DNA of 64,000 bases from DASSJF01 sp035934535 (GCA_035934535.1 DASYXS010000165.1:1-64000); one strand, 5' to 3'. Shown: positions 33,541 to 42,763, counted from the stretch's first letter. The notes: a model not told the origin generated them from the sequence alone. Translations and numbers: made by a program.

Positions 33541-34796
33541 TGCGGGTGGCGTGGGCCTGGATGCGGGGCGCCGGCGGAGACCGCGCCGCGCAGTCGCGGT
33601 CGCACGAGACCGGAGCCTGGATCCGGGCCGTGTACTGGAAGGAGACGCTCGAGGCATTCCGCGACAAGCGCAGTCTGCTCGTGCTGGTCGTGCTGCCCGC
33701 CCTGATCATGCCGGTCGTGACGCTCGGCATCCCGTATCTCGAACAGCGTCAGGCGCACATGATCCGGACGACGACGCCGGAGGTCGCCGTTCAGGGCGAC
33801 GCGCCGAATCTCATCCACCTCGCGTACACGAGCAAGCTCATCACGCCGGTCCACACCGCCGACGTGAACAAGGCCTTGAAGGAGCGGCGGGTGCTGGCGG
33901 TGCTCGAGCTCCCGCCCAAGTTCGAGAGCCTCGTTGCCCGCGACGTGCAGCCGCACGTCGGGGTGCTCTACGACGCCAGCAACCCCGAGAGCGTCGCGGC
34001 CCGCGCGCGGGTGGTCGACCTGATTTCACGGTACAGTCAGACGGTCGTGGCCCGGCGACTCATCGCCCGCCGCATCAACCCGAAGGATCTCCTGCCGGTC
34101 GTGCTCGACGAGCGCAACGTCGCCACCCAGCGCCAGCTCTCCGGCCTGCTGCTGGCGAGCCTGCTGCCCTTTTTCATCGCGATGTGGGCGGTCGTCGGCG
34201 GCATGTCCCTGGCCGTGGACGAGGCGGCCGGCGAGAAGGAACGGGGCACTCTCGAGTCCCTGCTGGTCACTCCTCCGTCGCGCGAGGGGATCGTCGTCGG
34301 CAAGTTCCTCTCCGTGCTGACCGCCTCGGTGGGCGCCGTGGTCGTGGTCGTGGTCGCGATGATGGTCAGCCTGCGCTGGGGATACCCGTACGTTCTCCAC
34401 ACGTCTGAAAAGCTCGACGTCAGCCTTCCGGTCGGCACCGCGATCGTCATGCTGGGAGTCGCCGTGCTCTTCGCCGCGTTGATGAGCGCCGTCCAGTTGG
34501 CGATGAGCATCTATTCCAAGTCCCCGCGGGAGGCGCAGCAGTTCATCACCCCCCTCTACTTCATCACGGTCCTGCCCGCCCTCGCCGTGCAGTACATCAC
34601 GGAGTGGCAGGGCCTCACATGGGCCTACGTGCTGCCGGTCCTGAACACGTTCTTCGGCTTTAGGGAACTGCTGCTCGGCACGACGAACTGGGGCCACCTC
34701 GTGCTCGCGTCGGTCTCCTCCGCCTTCTACGCCGCGCTCGCCGTCGAACTCGCCATCGTGCTGATGAGCCGGGAGTCCGTGATCTTCCGAACCTAG
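33537..34796 (+). CDS. ABC-2 type permease, NatB-like
   Basis: About 419 residues. The first membrane helix lies in SLLVLVVLPALIMPVVTLGI, followed by an extracytoplasmic domain of about 150 residues, then five helices including FFIAMWAVVGGMSLAVDEAA, the conserved EKERGTLESLLVTPP loop, and LYFITVLPALAVQY. This arrangement is that of NatB/ABC-2 exporters. Two adjacent ATG codons (33537, 33540) overlap the natA-like stop. It is followed by 227 bases containing the nrdR promoter. Confidence 0.88.
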   Translation: MMRVAWAWMRGAGGDRAAQSRSHETGAWIRAVYWKETLEAFRDKRSLLVLVVLPALIMPVVTLGIPYLEQRQAHMIRTTTPEVAVQGDAPNLIHLAYTSKLITPVHTADVNKALKERRVLAVLELPPKFESLVARDVQPHVGVLYDASNPESVAARARVVDLISRYSQTVVARRLIARRINPKDLLPVVLDERNVATQRQLSGLLLASLLPFFIAMWAVVGGMSLAVDEAAGEKERGTLESLLVTPPSREGIVVGKFLSVLTASVGAVVVVVVAMMVSLRWGYPYVLHTSEKLDVSLPVGTAIVMLGVAVLFAALMSAVQLAMSIYSKSPREAQQFITPLYFITVLPALAVQYITEWQGLTWAYVLPVLNTFFGFRELLLGTTNWGHLVLASVSSAFYAALAVELAIVLMSRESVIFRT

Positions 34797-34956
34797 CCCC
34801 CGCGTGTGCGGACGAGGAAAACGGAGCGCCGAGGCGTTCGCAGGACTTCCCTCGGCACCCGGCCCGCGGCAACAGCATTCACAGGGAATCCCACGCGTCC
34901 ACGGAAGTCGCCCCAAAAATCGGACCAATTAGGACGTATTTTGAGGCCCTTCGTCC

Positions 34957-34985
34957 TTGAGATACAACATCTAGTATGCTACGAT
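34957..34985 (+). promoter_or_regulatory. Promoter of nrdR-nrdJ
   Basis: -35 TTGAGA (34957-34962) and -10 TACGAT (34980-34985) with a 17-base spacer; the start of transcription would be near 34992, giving a leader of about 32 bases to the GTG of nrdR. The surrounding 34900-35010 stretch is AT-rich compared with the genome, as expected for a promoter. An NrdR box fills the spacer. Confidence 0.8.
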
Positions 34986-35008
34986 TCCTTTCGCGCTAAA
35001 TCTAGGAA
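34962..35008 (+). promoter_or_regulatory. Paired NrdR boxes
   Basis: Box 1 ATACAACATCTAGTAT (34962-34977) matches the consensus ACACWAKATMTWGTGT, as I recall it, at 13 of 16 positions. Box 2 GCGCTAAATCTAGGAA (34993-35008) matches at about 10 and shares the TCTAG core. The cores are exactly 31 bases apart, three helical turns, the spacing usual for cooperative NrdR binding. Box 1 occupies the -35/-10 spacer and box 2 the transcription start, so binding should repress. Confidence 0.75.
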
Positions 35009-35023
35009 AAAGGCCGAACGCCT

Positions 35024-35548
35024 GTGCGTTGTCCGTACTGCGGAGCCAAGGAAACCAGGGTGTTCGACTCCAGGCCGGCCGATGAGGGAGAGGGGATCCG
35101 GCGGCGGCGGGAGTGCGAATCCTGCCACCGGCGGTTCACGACCTTCGAGCGCGTCGAGCGGCTCGCCCTTCACGTCATCAAGCGGAACGGGCGGCGGGAG
35201 CGCTTCGAGCGGGCCAAAATCCTGCGCGGTCTGAGGCTGGCATGCGAAGGCAGGCCGGTCGAGGACTCGGCGCTCCAGCAGATCGCCGACGAGATTGAGC
35301 GCGCGGCGCTCGAGCAGGGGACCGGCGAGATCAAGAGCCGGGAGATCGGGGATGCCGTGATCGAGGGGCTCCGCCGGCTCGACGACGTAGCTTATGTCCG
35401 GTTTGCGTCGGTCTACCGGCGGCTGGCCGATGTCGACCATCTTGTCGAGGAGATTCAGGCCCTGAAGGCACGCAAGCAAATGGAGGCCGAGCTGGCCTCG
35501 CAGGTTCTGCTGCTTCCGCTCACCCCGCAGCGTCCGGAGCGCAACTAA
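35024..35548 (+). CDS. nrdR: Transcriptional repressor NrdR
   Basis: 174 residues. The N-terminal zinc ribbon is CPYCGAKETRVFDSRP plus CESCHRRF, followed by an ATP-cone (VIKRNGRRERFERAKILRGL through YVRFASVYR). NrdR senses dATP/ATP and represses ribonucleotide reductase genes. GTG start. It is followed after a few bases by the reductase gene it is expected to control, and paired NrdR boxes precede it, so autoregulation is predicted. The C-terminal 25 residues are a Leu/Gln-rich tail. Length is close to the usual 150-170. Confidence 0.95.
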   Translation: MRCPYCGAKETRVFDSRPADEGEGIRRRRECESCHRRFTTFERVERLALHVIKRNGRRERFERAKILRGLRLACEGRPVEDSALQQIADEIERAALEQGTGEIKSREIGDAVIEGLRRLDDVAYVRFASVYRRLADVDHLVEEIQALKARKQMEAELASQVLLLPLTPQRPERN

Positions 35549-35570
35549 TCCTATGTCCGCCGCCGATTCG

Positions 35571-35582
35571 ATTAGGCCTAAT
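35571..35582. repeat. Perfect 12-bp palindrome between nrdR and nrdJ
   Basis: ATTAGGCCTAAT is perfectly self-complementary and sits 22 bases before ATG 35604. It does not match the NrdR box. It would lie inside the coding sequence if translation began at ATG 35553, which is one reason to prefer 35604. Possible protein-binding site; function unknown. Confidence 0.4.
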
Positions 35583-35603
35583 TCTATCCAGGGGGAAGCA
35601 CCG

Positions 35604-38600
35604 ATGGCGATGACGTCGGACAACCAGACATCGCAGCCGTCCATCACCGCGGAGGGTACCGCCCAGATTGCCGCGCCCGCGGAAGCGCGCCGTCCGGAGC
35701 CGGCCGCGCTCCCCTCGGACACCCTGGGGTTCTTCAAGGGGGACGAGCTTCGCGCCCGCGTCTTCCACGACAAGTATGCGCTGCGCGACCCGGACGGCCG
35801 CGTGCTGGAGCCCACCCCGGTCGAGATGTGGCGGCGGATCGCCGGCGGCCTCGCCTCGGTCGAGCCGACGGCGGAAGCCCGCGAGCGCTACGCCGGCGAG
35901 TTCTACTGGCTGATGGAGAACTTCCGCTTCATCCCCGGCGGCCGCATCATGCACGCGATCGGCAACAACAAGCGCGTGACCGCGCTCAACTGCTTCCCGG
36001 CCGGTACCAAGGTGGTGACCCGGGACGGCATCCTGCCGATCGAGTTGATCAAGCCGGGGCAGGAAGTGCTGACGCACAAGAACCGCTTCCGGCCGGTGAC
36101 CCACGTTCTGTACCGTGACGTCGATGAACCGTTGCGGATGCTCAAGTTCTGGTACCTGAGCGACCAACCAATACGTGCCACCGGCAGTCATCCGTTCTGG
36201 GCCTACGACGGAACCAGAGTGGGCTGGGTCGAGGCCAAAGATCTCACGACTGACCACTACATTAAGGTGGGTCGGATCGCCGAAACGCTGCCATCGTGGG
36301 ATCTTGAACTTCAGAACTTCGTAAGCGATGGGATCGAAGAAATGGCTGGCATGATGTATAAGACCGCCGCGCATGTCGCCGGGCACGGCGCGAGGCGCGT
36401 TAGTCGAAGCCTGCCGATTCGGAAAGCCATCTCATTTGATGAGCGCTTCGGCCTGTGGCTGGGCTTTTTTATGGCTGAAGGCGGCGTGAATGACAATAAC
36501 GTCTACTTTACCTTCAACAGAAATGAAGCATCGTACGCGAAAACCGTTAGTAGTTTGACCCGCGAGCTCTTTGGTATCGACGCATCGATCGACTGGCGTG
36601 AGGGCCAACCCAGTAATTGGATCCGGGTATGGATTCACAGCAAGCTGCTGGTAGAGTTTGTTCGGTCATGGTGCGGTGGTGCTACTCACGTCCACAACAA
36701 GAAACTGCCGGCCTGGTTCCTTACCGCTCCGACATCGGTTCAAAAGGCGTTCGTCGCGGGTTTGTTCAAAGGCGATGGCGTCATTGGTCGCAACTTCATA
36801 AAGATCTTTCTCGCCAATCCGGAGCTGGTGCGGCAGATCTTCCTTCTCCTGGTGCGTTTGGGGATCGCGCCATCGATTCGCTGGGAAGGCATACTCAAAT
36901 ACACGCGGCACCGCGGCATGTGGATCAACATCGGTACCCGCCGGTACATCGGAGCGATCCGCGCGTGGCTCAACGGTGATTACTCGTACGACTCGGAGTT
37001 TGAGGAGAGCCATCGCAACTACTTCTACAAGGTTGTTGATGGCGATCTGTTTGTTAAGGTCAAGCGCGCAGATTGGACAGAACCTCGTCGCGAAACCGTG
37101 TACGATCTTACTGTCGACGATGATCACTCGTTCGTTGCCGAGTTCGTCAACGTCTCAAATTGTTACGTTCTTCCCATAAAAGAAGATTCCATCGAAGCGA
37201 TCTTCGAGTGGACGAAGGAAGCGGCGCGCACCTATTCGCTCGGCGGTGGCGTAGGTGGCGACATCAGCATCCTGCGGCCCGCGGGCGCGCCGGTGAACAA
37301 CTCCGCGCGCTCCAGCACCGGTTCGGTCTCGTTCATGGAGCTGATGTCGCTTACGACCGGCACGATCGGACAGAGCGGCCGGCGTGGCGCCTTGATGATC
37401 ACGATCGCCGACGATCATCCGGACGTGCTCGCGTTTACCAAGATCAAGCGCAACATGGACAAGGTCCGCTACGCGAACATCAGCGTGCGCGTCAGCGACG
37501 CGTTCATGCGCGCCGTCGAGGCGGACCAGCCGTGGACGCTCAAGTTCAAGAACGAGCGGGTGGGCGTCGAGAGAACGGTGCAGGCACGCGAGATCTGGCG
37601 TGAATTGATTTACGGCGCTACTCATCACGCGGAACCCGGCATCATCTTCTGGGATTCCATCAAGCGGTGGAGCACGTCCGAGTACAACAACATGAATGTA
37701 ATCACGACCAATCCGTGCAGTGAGATCCCTTTGGAACCATATGGAGCGTGCTGTCTTGGTAACCTCGGGCTCCAAGAATTCGTGCTAGACGAGTTTAGCC
37801 CCCAGGCGCAGGTGGACTGGCCCCATCTGGAGCATGCATTGCGGCTGGCGACCCGGTTCCTAGACGACGTCCTCACATACAACGCAGACAAACATCCCCT
37901 CCCCGCTCAACGGGAAGCCAGCCTCTACTCGCGGCGCATCGGGGTCGGTTTCACCGGCCTGGGGGATATGCTGTGCAAGTTGCGCCTCAAGTACGACACG
38001 AAGGAGGCGGTAGAGTTCGTCGACCGGACGTTCGAGCGGATCAAGAACATCGTGTACGATGAGAGCGTCAACCTCGCGATCGAGAAGGGGACGTTCCCAG
38101 GGTACGACCGGGAGCAGCATCTGGGGGGCGCTTTCCTCCAGACGCTCGCGCCTGAGGTCCTCGAGCGGATTCGGGAGCACGGTCTTCGCAACGTCGCGCT
38201 GCTCACCGTGCCGCCGGTCGGAAGCGGCGCGGCCCTTGCCGGCACCACGAGCGGCATCGAACCAATCTTCGACCTGGGGTACACGCGGCGGAGCGAGTCG
38301 CTCTCGCAGCAGAAGTTCACCGTCTACCACCCGCTCGTCCGGTCGTACATGGAGCGGTTCGGGGTTGAGGATGAGGACGCGCTGCCGGAGTTCTTCGTCA
38401 CCGCGCATGAGATCCAGCCCGACATGCGCGTGCAGATGCAGGCGGCGATTCAGAAGCACATCGACCACTCGATCTCCTCGACGGTCAACTGCGCCGCGGA
38501 CACGACCGAGGAAGGTGTGGCTCAGATCTACTTCCTCGCCTGGAAGATGGGCTGCAAAGGCATCACAGTCTACCGTGAGAATTCGCGCGAGAACATCCTG

Positions 38601-39323
38601 ACCGCCGGTGTTAAGAAGGACAAACCGGCGCAGGCCGCCTCGGACCAGGCGGTGCCGGCAGCGGCAGAGCCGTCCGCGGCGTCGGCCGTGCTCGGCGTGT
38701 CGCACGGCGCGGAGGAGTCCCGGCCCCAGACACGCGCGCGGCCCAAGGTCACGACCGGACGGACCGAGCGGATCGAGACGCCCCGCGGCCGGATCTACGT
38801 GACGATCAATGAGGACACCAAGGGCATCTGCGAGGTGTTCGTTCAGTCGCTCGACGTCGAAGCGGATGCGGTCGGCCGGCTCGCCTCGCTTGCGCTGCGG
38901 ACCGGCGCGGATTCGCGCCACGTGATCGAGCAGCTGTGGCGCGTCCAGTCCCGCGAGGTCGCGATCGACCGGTCGAGTGACGGCACCGTGGTGCGCATCA
39001 CCACGATCGCGCAGGGCGTCGCGCTGGCGCTCGGGCGGGCGCTCTACGGCCCCAGCTTCAGGCCGGACCAGGTGTTCCCGATGGCGGACAGGCTGCCCGC
39101 GCCGGCCCCGAAGAACGGTAACGGTCACGGAAACGGCCACGGCACCAACGGACACGACCAGCCGGCGACGGCCGTCGCGGCACCCGCGCCGGTCGCGACC
39201 GAGACCCGCGAAATTCAGGAGCCGCTGCTGACCTTCGCCGGCGTCTGTCCGGACTGCGGCGGATCGCTGGCCTTCGAAAACGGCTGCAGCCACTGCCGGA
39301 GCTGCGGATACTCGAAATGCTAG
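35604..39323 (+). CDS. nrdJ: Adenosylcobalamin-dependent ribonucleotide reductase with intein
   Basis: 1239 residues in total, about 849 after removal of the intein (residues 130-519). Class II reductase features: TALN then Cys (first redox cysteine, the splice junction), GGGVGGDISILRP, SSTGSVSFMELM, the radical-site NPCSEIPLEPYGACCLGNLG, and TVPPVGSGAAL. The Gly/Asn/His-rich linker (KNGNGHGNGHG) leads to a C-terminal zinc-binding pair CPDCGG and CRSCGYSKC; the last cysteines probably re-reduce the active site. It reduces ribonucleotides without oxygen dependence. Start ATG 35604 has GGGGGAAG upstream; ATG 35553 is possible. It is in an operon with nrdR. Confidence 0.95.
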   Translation: MAMTSDNQTSQPSITAEGTAQIAAPAEARRPEPAALPSDTLGFFKGDELRARVFHDKYALRDPDGRVLEPTPVEMWRRIAGGLASVEPTAEARERYAGEFYWLMENFRFIPGGRIMHAIGNNKRVTALNCFPAGTKVVTRDGILPIELIKPGQEVLTHKNRFRPVTHVLYRDVDEPLRMLKFWYLSDQPIRATGSHPFWAYDGTRVGWVEAKDLTTDHYIKVGRIAETLPSWDLELQNFVSDGIEEMAGMMYKTAAHVAGHGARRVSRSLPIRKAISFDERFGLWLGFFMAEGGVNDNNVYFTFNRNEASYAKTVSSLTRELFGIDASIDWREGQPSNWIRVWIHSKLLVEFVRSWCGGATHVHNKKLPAWFLTAPTSVQKAFVAGLFKGDGVIGRNFIKIFLANPELVRQIFLLLVRLGIAPSIRWEGILKYTRHRGMWINIGTRRYIGAIRAWLNGDYSYDSEFEESHRNYFYKVVDGDLFVKVKRADWTEPRRETVYDLTVDDDHSFVAEFVNVSNCYVLPIKEDSIEAIFEWTKEAARTYSLGGGVGGDISILRPAGAPVNNSARSSTGSVSFMELMSLTTGTIGQSGRRGALMITIADDHPDVLAFTKIKRNMDKVRYANISVRVSDAFMRAVEADQPWTLKFKNERVGVERTVQAREIWRELIYGATHHAEPGIIFWDSIKRWSTSEYNNMNVITTNPCSEIPLEPYGACCLGNLGLQEFVLDEFSPQAQVDWPHLEHALRLATRFLDDVLTYNADKHPLPAQREASLYSRRIGVGFTGLGDMLCKLRLKYDTKEAVEFVDRTFERIKNIVYDESVNLAIEKGTFPGYDREQHLGGAFLQTLAPEVLERIREHGLRNVALLTVPPVGSGAALAGTTSGIEPIFDLGYTRRSESLSQQKFTVYHPLVRSYMERFGVEDEDALPEFFVTAHEIQPDMRVQMQAAIQKHIDHSISSTVNCAADTTEEGVAQIYFLAWKMGCKGITVYRENSRENILTAGVKKDKPAQAASDQAVPAAAEPSAASAVLGVSHGAEESRPQTRARPKVTTGRTERIETPRGRIYVTINEDTKGICEVFVQSLDVEADAVGRLASLALRTGADSRHVIEQLWRVQSREVAIDRSSDGTVVRITTIAQGVALALGRALYGPSFRPDQVFPMADRLPAPAPKNGNGHGNGHGTNGHDQPATAVAAPAPVATETREIQEPLLTFAGVCPDCGGSLAFENGCSHCRSCGYSKC
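35991..37160 (+). other. Intein with LAGLIDADG endonuclease domain in NrdJ
   Basis: 390 residues inserted exactly before the first active-site cysteine of the reductase. It begins with Cys (CFPAGTKVVTRDG, block A). Block B is RATGSHPFWAYDG with the conserved His, and block F is VYDLTVDDDHSFVAEFV. It ends Ser-Asn, with Cys as the first residue of the C-extein. The penultimate residue is Ser where His is usual. Two endonuclease motifs are present: LGFFMAEGGV (acidic residue Glu rather than Asp) and VAGLFKGDGV. Base composition is visibly lower in G+C than the host gene (25 of 60 bases at 36301-36360 by my count), pointing to horizontal arrival. Confidence 0.92.
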
Positions 39324-39514
39324 GGCGTGGCGCAAAATCGAGCGCTGATAAGGTCAAAGTGAGGGATACACATCGCAAGCATCAAGAGGTTTGAGCCTGG
39401 TCCTCGATTCTGTGGCCGACGCGGGACTAGGGTGACCGTATTGTAAGCGGCAGACCACCAAGGTGTGAGAACGGCGTTGGACTAATGGCGCGTCAACGGA
39501 GGAGAACCTTTGGC

Positions 39515-40458
39515 CTAGCGGCCCTCAACAACTCCCATAAGGCGATTGCTCGGATACCATGACGCCGCGAACTGCCACCCCGACGCGTTGAAAAGCGCGA
39601 CGTACTCGTCCTCCGTCCTCTCCCGCCCCGTCCCCCAGCACATCATGTGCAGGTCGAAGAGTTTCGCGAGATGCGGCGTCTCCGGCCCGGGGACGACGTG
39701 CTCGATTACGAAGACGCGGGCGTTCCGCGGCGCGGAGCGGCGGATATTCGAGAGGATCGCGACGCATTCATCGTCATTCCAATCGTGGAGAATCATCTTG
39801 AGAGTATAGGCGTCCGCGGTCGGGATGGCCTCGAACATATCACCCGCCACGTACCCGCAGCGGTGTTCCAATCCCATCTTCGCGGCGAGCAGTTCAGCCG
39901 GATGCTCGACCACGGCAGGCAGATCGAGGACGATACCCGTGAGATGCGGATATGCTCTGAGGAGCGCACAGAGCAGGTGTCCCTGCCCGCCGCCGATGTC
40001 ACAGATCGTACGGATGGCGGCGAAATCGTACTCGCGCAACGCCTCGAGCGTCCACGCGGACTGCAGGGCTGAGGTACTGGTCATGCCGCGGTTGAAGGTG
40101 CGCCGGTAGCCATCGTTTTGCCGAGCGTACACGAACGCGGGAACTCCAAACTCCCGAAGAAACGCATTCTGTTTCCCGTCTCGAATCAGGTCCTTCAGGT
40201 GCCGCCAGATCAGGTAGTGCTCGGTCCCGCCGTTGAGCAGCGCTCGATCCCGGAGGGATTGGGGATGCTCAGACCGCAACAGCGCGCCGGTTGGGGTGAT
40301 TGCAAAACGGCGTGACCGGTCCTCGGCCAGAAGACCGAGCGATGCGAGCCCGCGCAGCAGCCGGTACAGGAGGCCGGCGTGGCCGCCCCGGCATACAGCG
40401 CCTGGCTTCGCCAATGGGCGACCATCATCTCGTTCACCTGATCGGCGGGAGTGCTCAT
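39515..40458 (-). pseudogene. O-methyltransferase (family 2) broken by an out-of-frame deletion
   Basis: The N-terminus (from ATG 40458, STPADQVNEMMVAHWRSQAL) is the dimerisation domain of plant/polyketide-type O-methyltransferases. It is in a different frame from the rest, which resumes as HAGLLYRLLRGLASLGLLAE and runs to the stop at 39515. About 25 expected residues between the two parts are missing near 40390, consistent with a deletion that also shifts the frame. The remaining catalytic domain looks intact: SAM site CDIGGGQGHLLCAL, LDLPAVVEH, and the catalytic His in LKMILHDWNDDE. A TTG at 40414 could still start the truncated domain. A sequencing error cannot be excluded. The 191 bases between it and nrdJ show no gene. 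Confidence 0.65.
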
Positions 40459-40644
40459 CTGCCTTGGCTCAGGACTCGTTTGACCTCGGCCACTGTCCCC
40501 GTCCCTCACTGGCCGCTGCACTTCAGTACGTCGGACGGCCCGGCCCGGTATGCCAGACTACTATTCGACCTTCACACAAGCGTACTCTGCAAAGATTCGA
40601 TTAATCGCGGTCTCGGCGGCTCTTAGAGTCACCTGGCCGGCCAT

Positions 40645-41154
40645 CTAAGAGAACGGTTGTCCAAAACGTTCGCGTGAGGCGACCTGGCCGAGCGGCTTGC
40701 GCTTCTTCTTTCCGCGCCCGCCGGGAGCGGCCGGATAGCCGAACGGTACGATCGCCAGGAGGTCAAACTCGTCCGGCACGCCGAGCAGTGACTTGGCCTC
40801 GCTCATCCCGAGGAACCCGACCCAGTTCGAGCCGACGCCCTCCGACCAGGCCGTCAGCATCATCGACTGCACCGCCCGGCTGCCGTCCGAGACGCCGAAC
40901 CGCGACGCTTTTTCGATCGCGGCCGCGATTGCGAGCGGCGCCTGCGAGATGTACGGGCCGTAAGGAGACGCCGCCGCGAGCTTCAACAACATGTCGCGAT
41001 CCTGCACCACGATGAAGTGCCACGGCTGCTTGTTCTGGCTGCTGCCGGTCAGCCGTCCCGCCTCGACGATCCGTTTCACGAGATCCGCCGGCACCGGCCT
41101 GTCTTTGTAACTACGGACGGCGAGGATCGTCCGGACCGCTTCAACAACTTCCAA
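40645..41154 (-). CDS. Nitroreductase family protein
   Basis: 169 residues, FMN-dependent NAD(P)H oxidoreductase fold. It starts at TTG with GGGAGG six bases upstream. Family segments are AVRTILAVRSYKDRPV (phosphate-binding Arg), GSSQNKQPWHFIVVQD, and GVGSNWVGFLG; LLAIVPFGYPA near the C-terminus is the usual strand before a basic tail (GGRGKKKRKPL). It is short but complete for the small nitroreductases. It is separated by about 185 bases from the methyltransferase pseudogene and by 130 from fumC. The physiological acceptor is unknown. Confidence 0.88.
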   Translation of the reverse strand: MEVVEAVRTILAVRSYKDRPVPADLVKRIVEAGRLTGSSQNKQPWHFIVVQDRDMLLKLAAASPYGPYISQAPLAIAAAIEKASRFGVSDGSRAVQSMMLTAWSEGVGSNWVGFLGMSEAKSLLGVPDEFDLLAIVPFGYPAAPGGRGKKKRKPLGQVASRERFGQPFS

Positions 41155-41284
41155 GTGACGCCTCCCGTGTCGTGCTGCGGGTTAGATAGATAGTGGATCG
41201 GGAGAGTGGGGCGCACCAAGTTCCGGAGTGAGGACGCCCCGGGGAAGGCCGTTCAGGATTCTGATCGGCCTGATACGGGTGTCC

Positions 41285-42763
41285 TCATTCCTGCATGGGG
41301 TGCGTCATATCTTCGGCGCGCACCCACGCATCGAACTGCTCCGCCGTCACATAGCCGAGGGCCAACGCGGCCTCACGCAGACTCGTGTTCTCGTGGTGCG
41401 CCTTGAGCGCGATCTTCGCGGCATTCTCGTAGCCGATGTGGGGGCTCAGCGCCGTGACCAGCATCAAGGAGTCCGCGACGTGCTCGCGGATCCGCGCCTC
41501 GTTCGGGGCGATCCCGACCGCGCAGTGGATCGTGAACGAGCGGCAGCCGTCGGCGAGCAGGGCAGCCGACTCGAGCACGTTGTGCAAAATGACGGGCTTG
41601 TAGACGTTCAGCTGAAAGTTGCCCTGCGAGTCGGCGAAGGCGACGGCGTGGTCGTTTCCGTACACCTGCACGCATACCATCGTGAGGGCTTCGGACTGCG
41701 TGGGATTGATCTTGCCCGGCATGATGGATGACCCCGGTTCGTTCTCGGGGATCAGCAACTCGCCGAGCCCCGCGCGCGGTCCGGAGGCGTGCCAGCGGAC
41801 GTCGTTCGCGATCTTCATCAACGCCGCGGCCAGCGTACGGAGCGCCGCGCTCACGTTGAGCATCGCCTCGTGCGCCGAGAGCGCCGCGAACTTGTTCGGC
41901 GCCGACACGAACGGGCGGCCGGTCAGTTCGGCGATCTTGCGCGCGGCGACCTCGCCGAAGCGCGCTGGTGCGTTGATGCCGGTGCCGACGGCGGTCCCGC
42001 CGATCGCCAGCTCGTAGACGCCGGGCAGCGTCCGGCGGATCGTCGCGATCGCGTCGTCGAGCTGCGCCGTCCAACCCGAGATCACCTGGCCGAGCGTCAC
42101 CGGCGTGGCATCTTGAAGGTGGGTGCGGCCGATCATCACGATCGAGGCGTAGGCGCGGGCCTTCTGGTCGAGGACGTCGCGCAGGCCGGCGACCGCGGGA
42201 AGCAGCACGTCCTCGACCTGTTCGGCGGTCGCGATGTGCATCGCGGTCGGAAACGTGTCGTTCGACGACTGGCTGCGGTTGACGTCGTCGTTTGGGTGGA
42301 TCGGCTTCTTCGAGCCGATCGTGCCGCCGGCGAGCTGGATCGCGCGGTTGGCGATGACCTCGTTGGCGTTCATGTTCGACTGCGTGCCGGAGCCGGTCTG
42401 GAAGACCACCAGCGGGAACTCGTCGTCGAGCGCGCCCGCGATGACGTCGTCCGCCGCGCGGGCGATCAGCTCGGCCTTGCCGGCCGGCAGCTGCCCGAGC
42501 TCGAGGTTCGCGAGGGCGCAGCCCTTTTTCAGAATCCCGAGCGCGCGAATGACCGGCCGGCCCATCCTGAAGCGGTCGACGCCGATCGGAAAATTCTCGA
42601 TCGAGCGCTGGGTCTGCGCGCCCCACAGACGCGAGGCCGGGACGCGCACCTCGCCCAGCGAGTCCTTCTCGATCCGGACGTCCGCGGCGGCGCCGTGAGT
42701 CTGCGCCTCAGCCACCGCGCGTCCCGCCGCCGTGCCTGCCCCCCGTGCGGAGCTCTCGCTCAT
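41285..42763 (-). CDS. fumC: Class II fumarate hydratase
   Basis: 492 residues of the fumarase/aspartase superfamily; reversible hydration of fumarate to malate in the TCA cycle. Signatures: TGSGTQSNMNANEV, the site around SSNDTFPTAMHIA, GRTHLQDATPVTLGQ (catalytic His), and the mobile loop GSSIMPGKINPTQ. The N-terminal 30 residues (Ala/Gly-rich) precede the normal start RIEKDSLGEVRVP. A ribosome site AGGAGGGG lies nine bases before its ATG, inside the upstream gene, whose TGA overlaps the ATG. The GSSIMPGKINP form also occurs in aspartase, but the overall pattern is closer to FumC. Confidence 0.9.
   Translation of the reverse strand: MSESSARGAGTAAGRAVAEAQTHGAAADVRIEKDSLGEVRVPASRLWGAQTQRSIENFPIGVDRFRMGRPVIRALGILKKGCALANLELGQLPAGKAELIARAADDVIAGALDDEFPLVVFQTGSGTQSNMNANEVIANRAIQLAGGTIGSKKPIHPNDDVNRSQSSNDTFPTAMHIATAEQVEDVLLPAVAGLRDVLDQKARAYASIVMIGRTHLQDATPVTLGQVISGWTAQLDDAIATIRRTLPGVYELAIGGTAVGTGINAPARFGEVAARKIAELTGRPFVSAPNKFAALSAHEAMLNVSAALRTLAAALMKIANDVRWHASGPRAGLGELLIPENEPGSSIMPGKINPTQSEALTMVCVQVYGNDHAVAFADSQGNFQLNVYKPVILHNVLESAALLADGCRSFTIHCAVGIAPNEARIREHVADSLMLVTALSPHIGYENAAKIALKAHHENTSLREAALALGYVTAEQFDAWVRAEDMTHPMQE

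Noticed and set aside
36311..36979. Separate small genes within the intein region
   Set aside because: The whole 35991-37160 stretch is one uninterrupted frame with nrdJ and has ordered intein motifs; the other frames are shadows.
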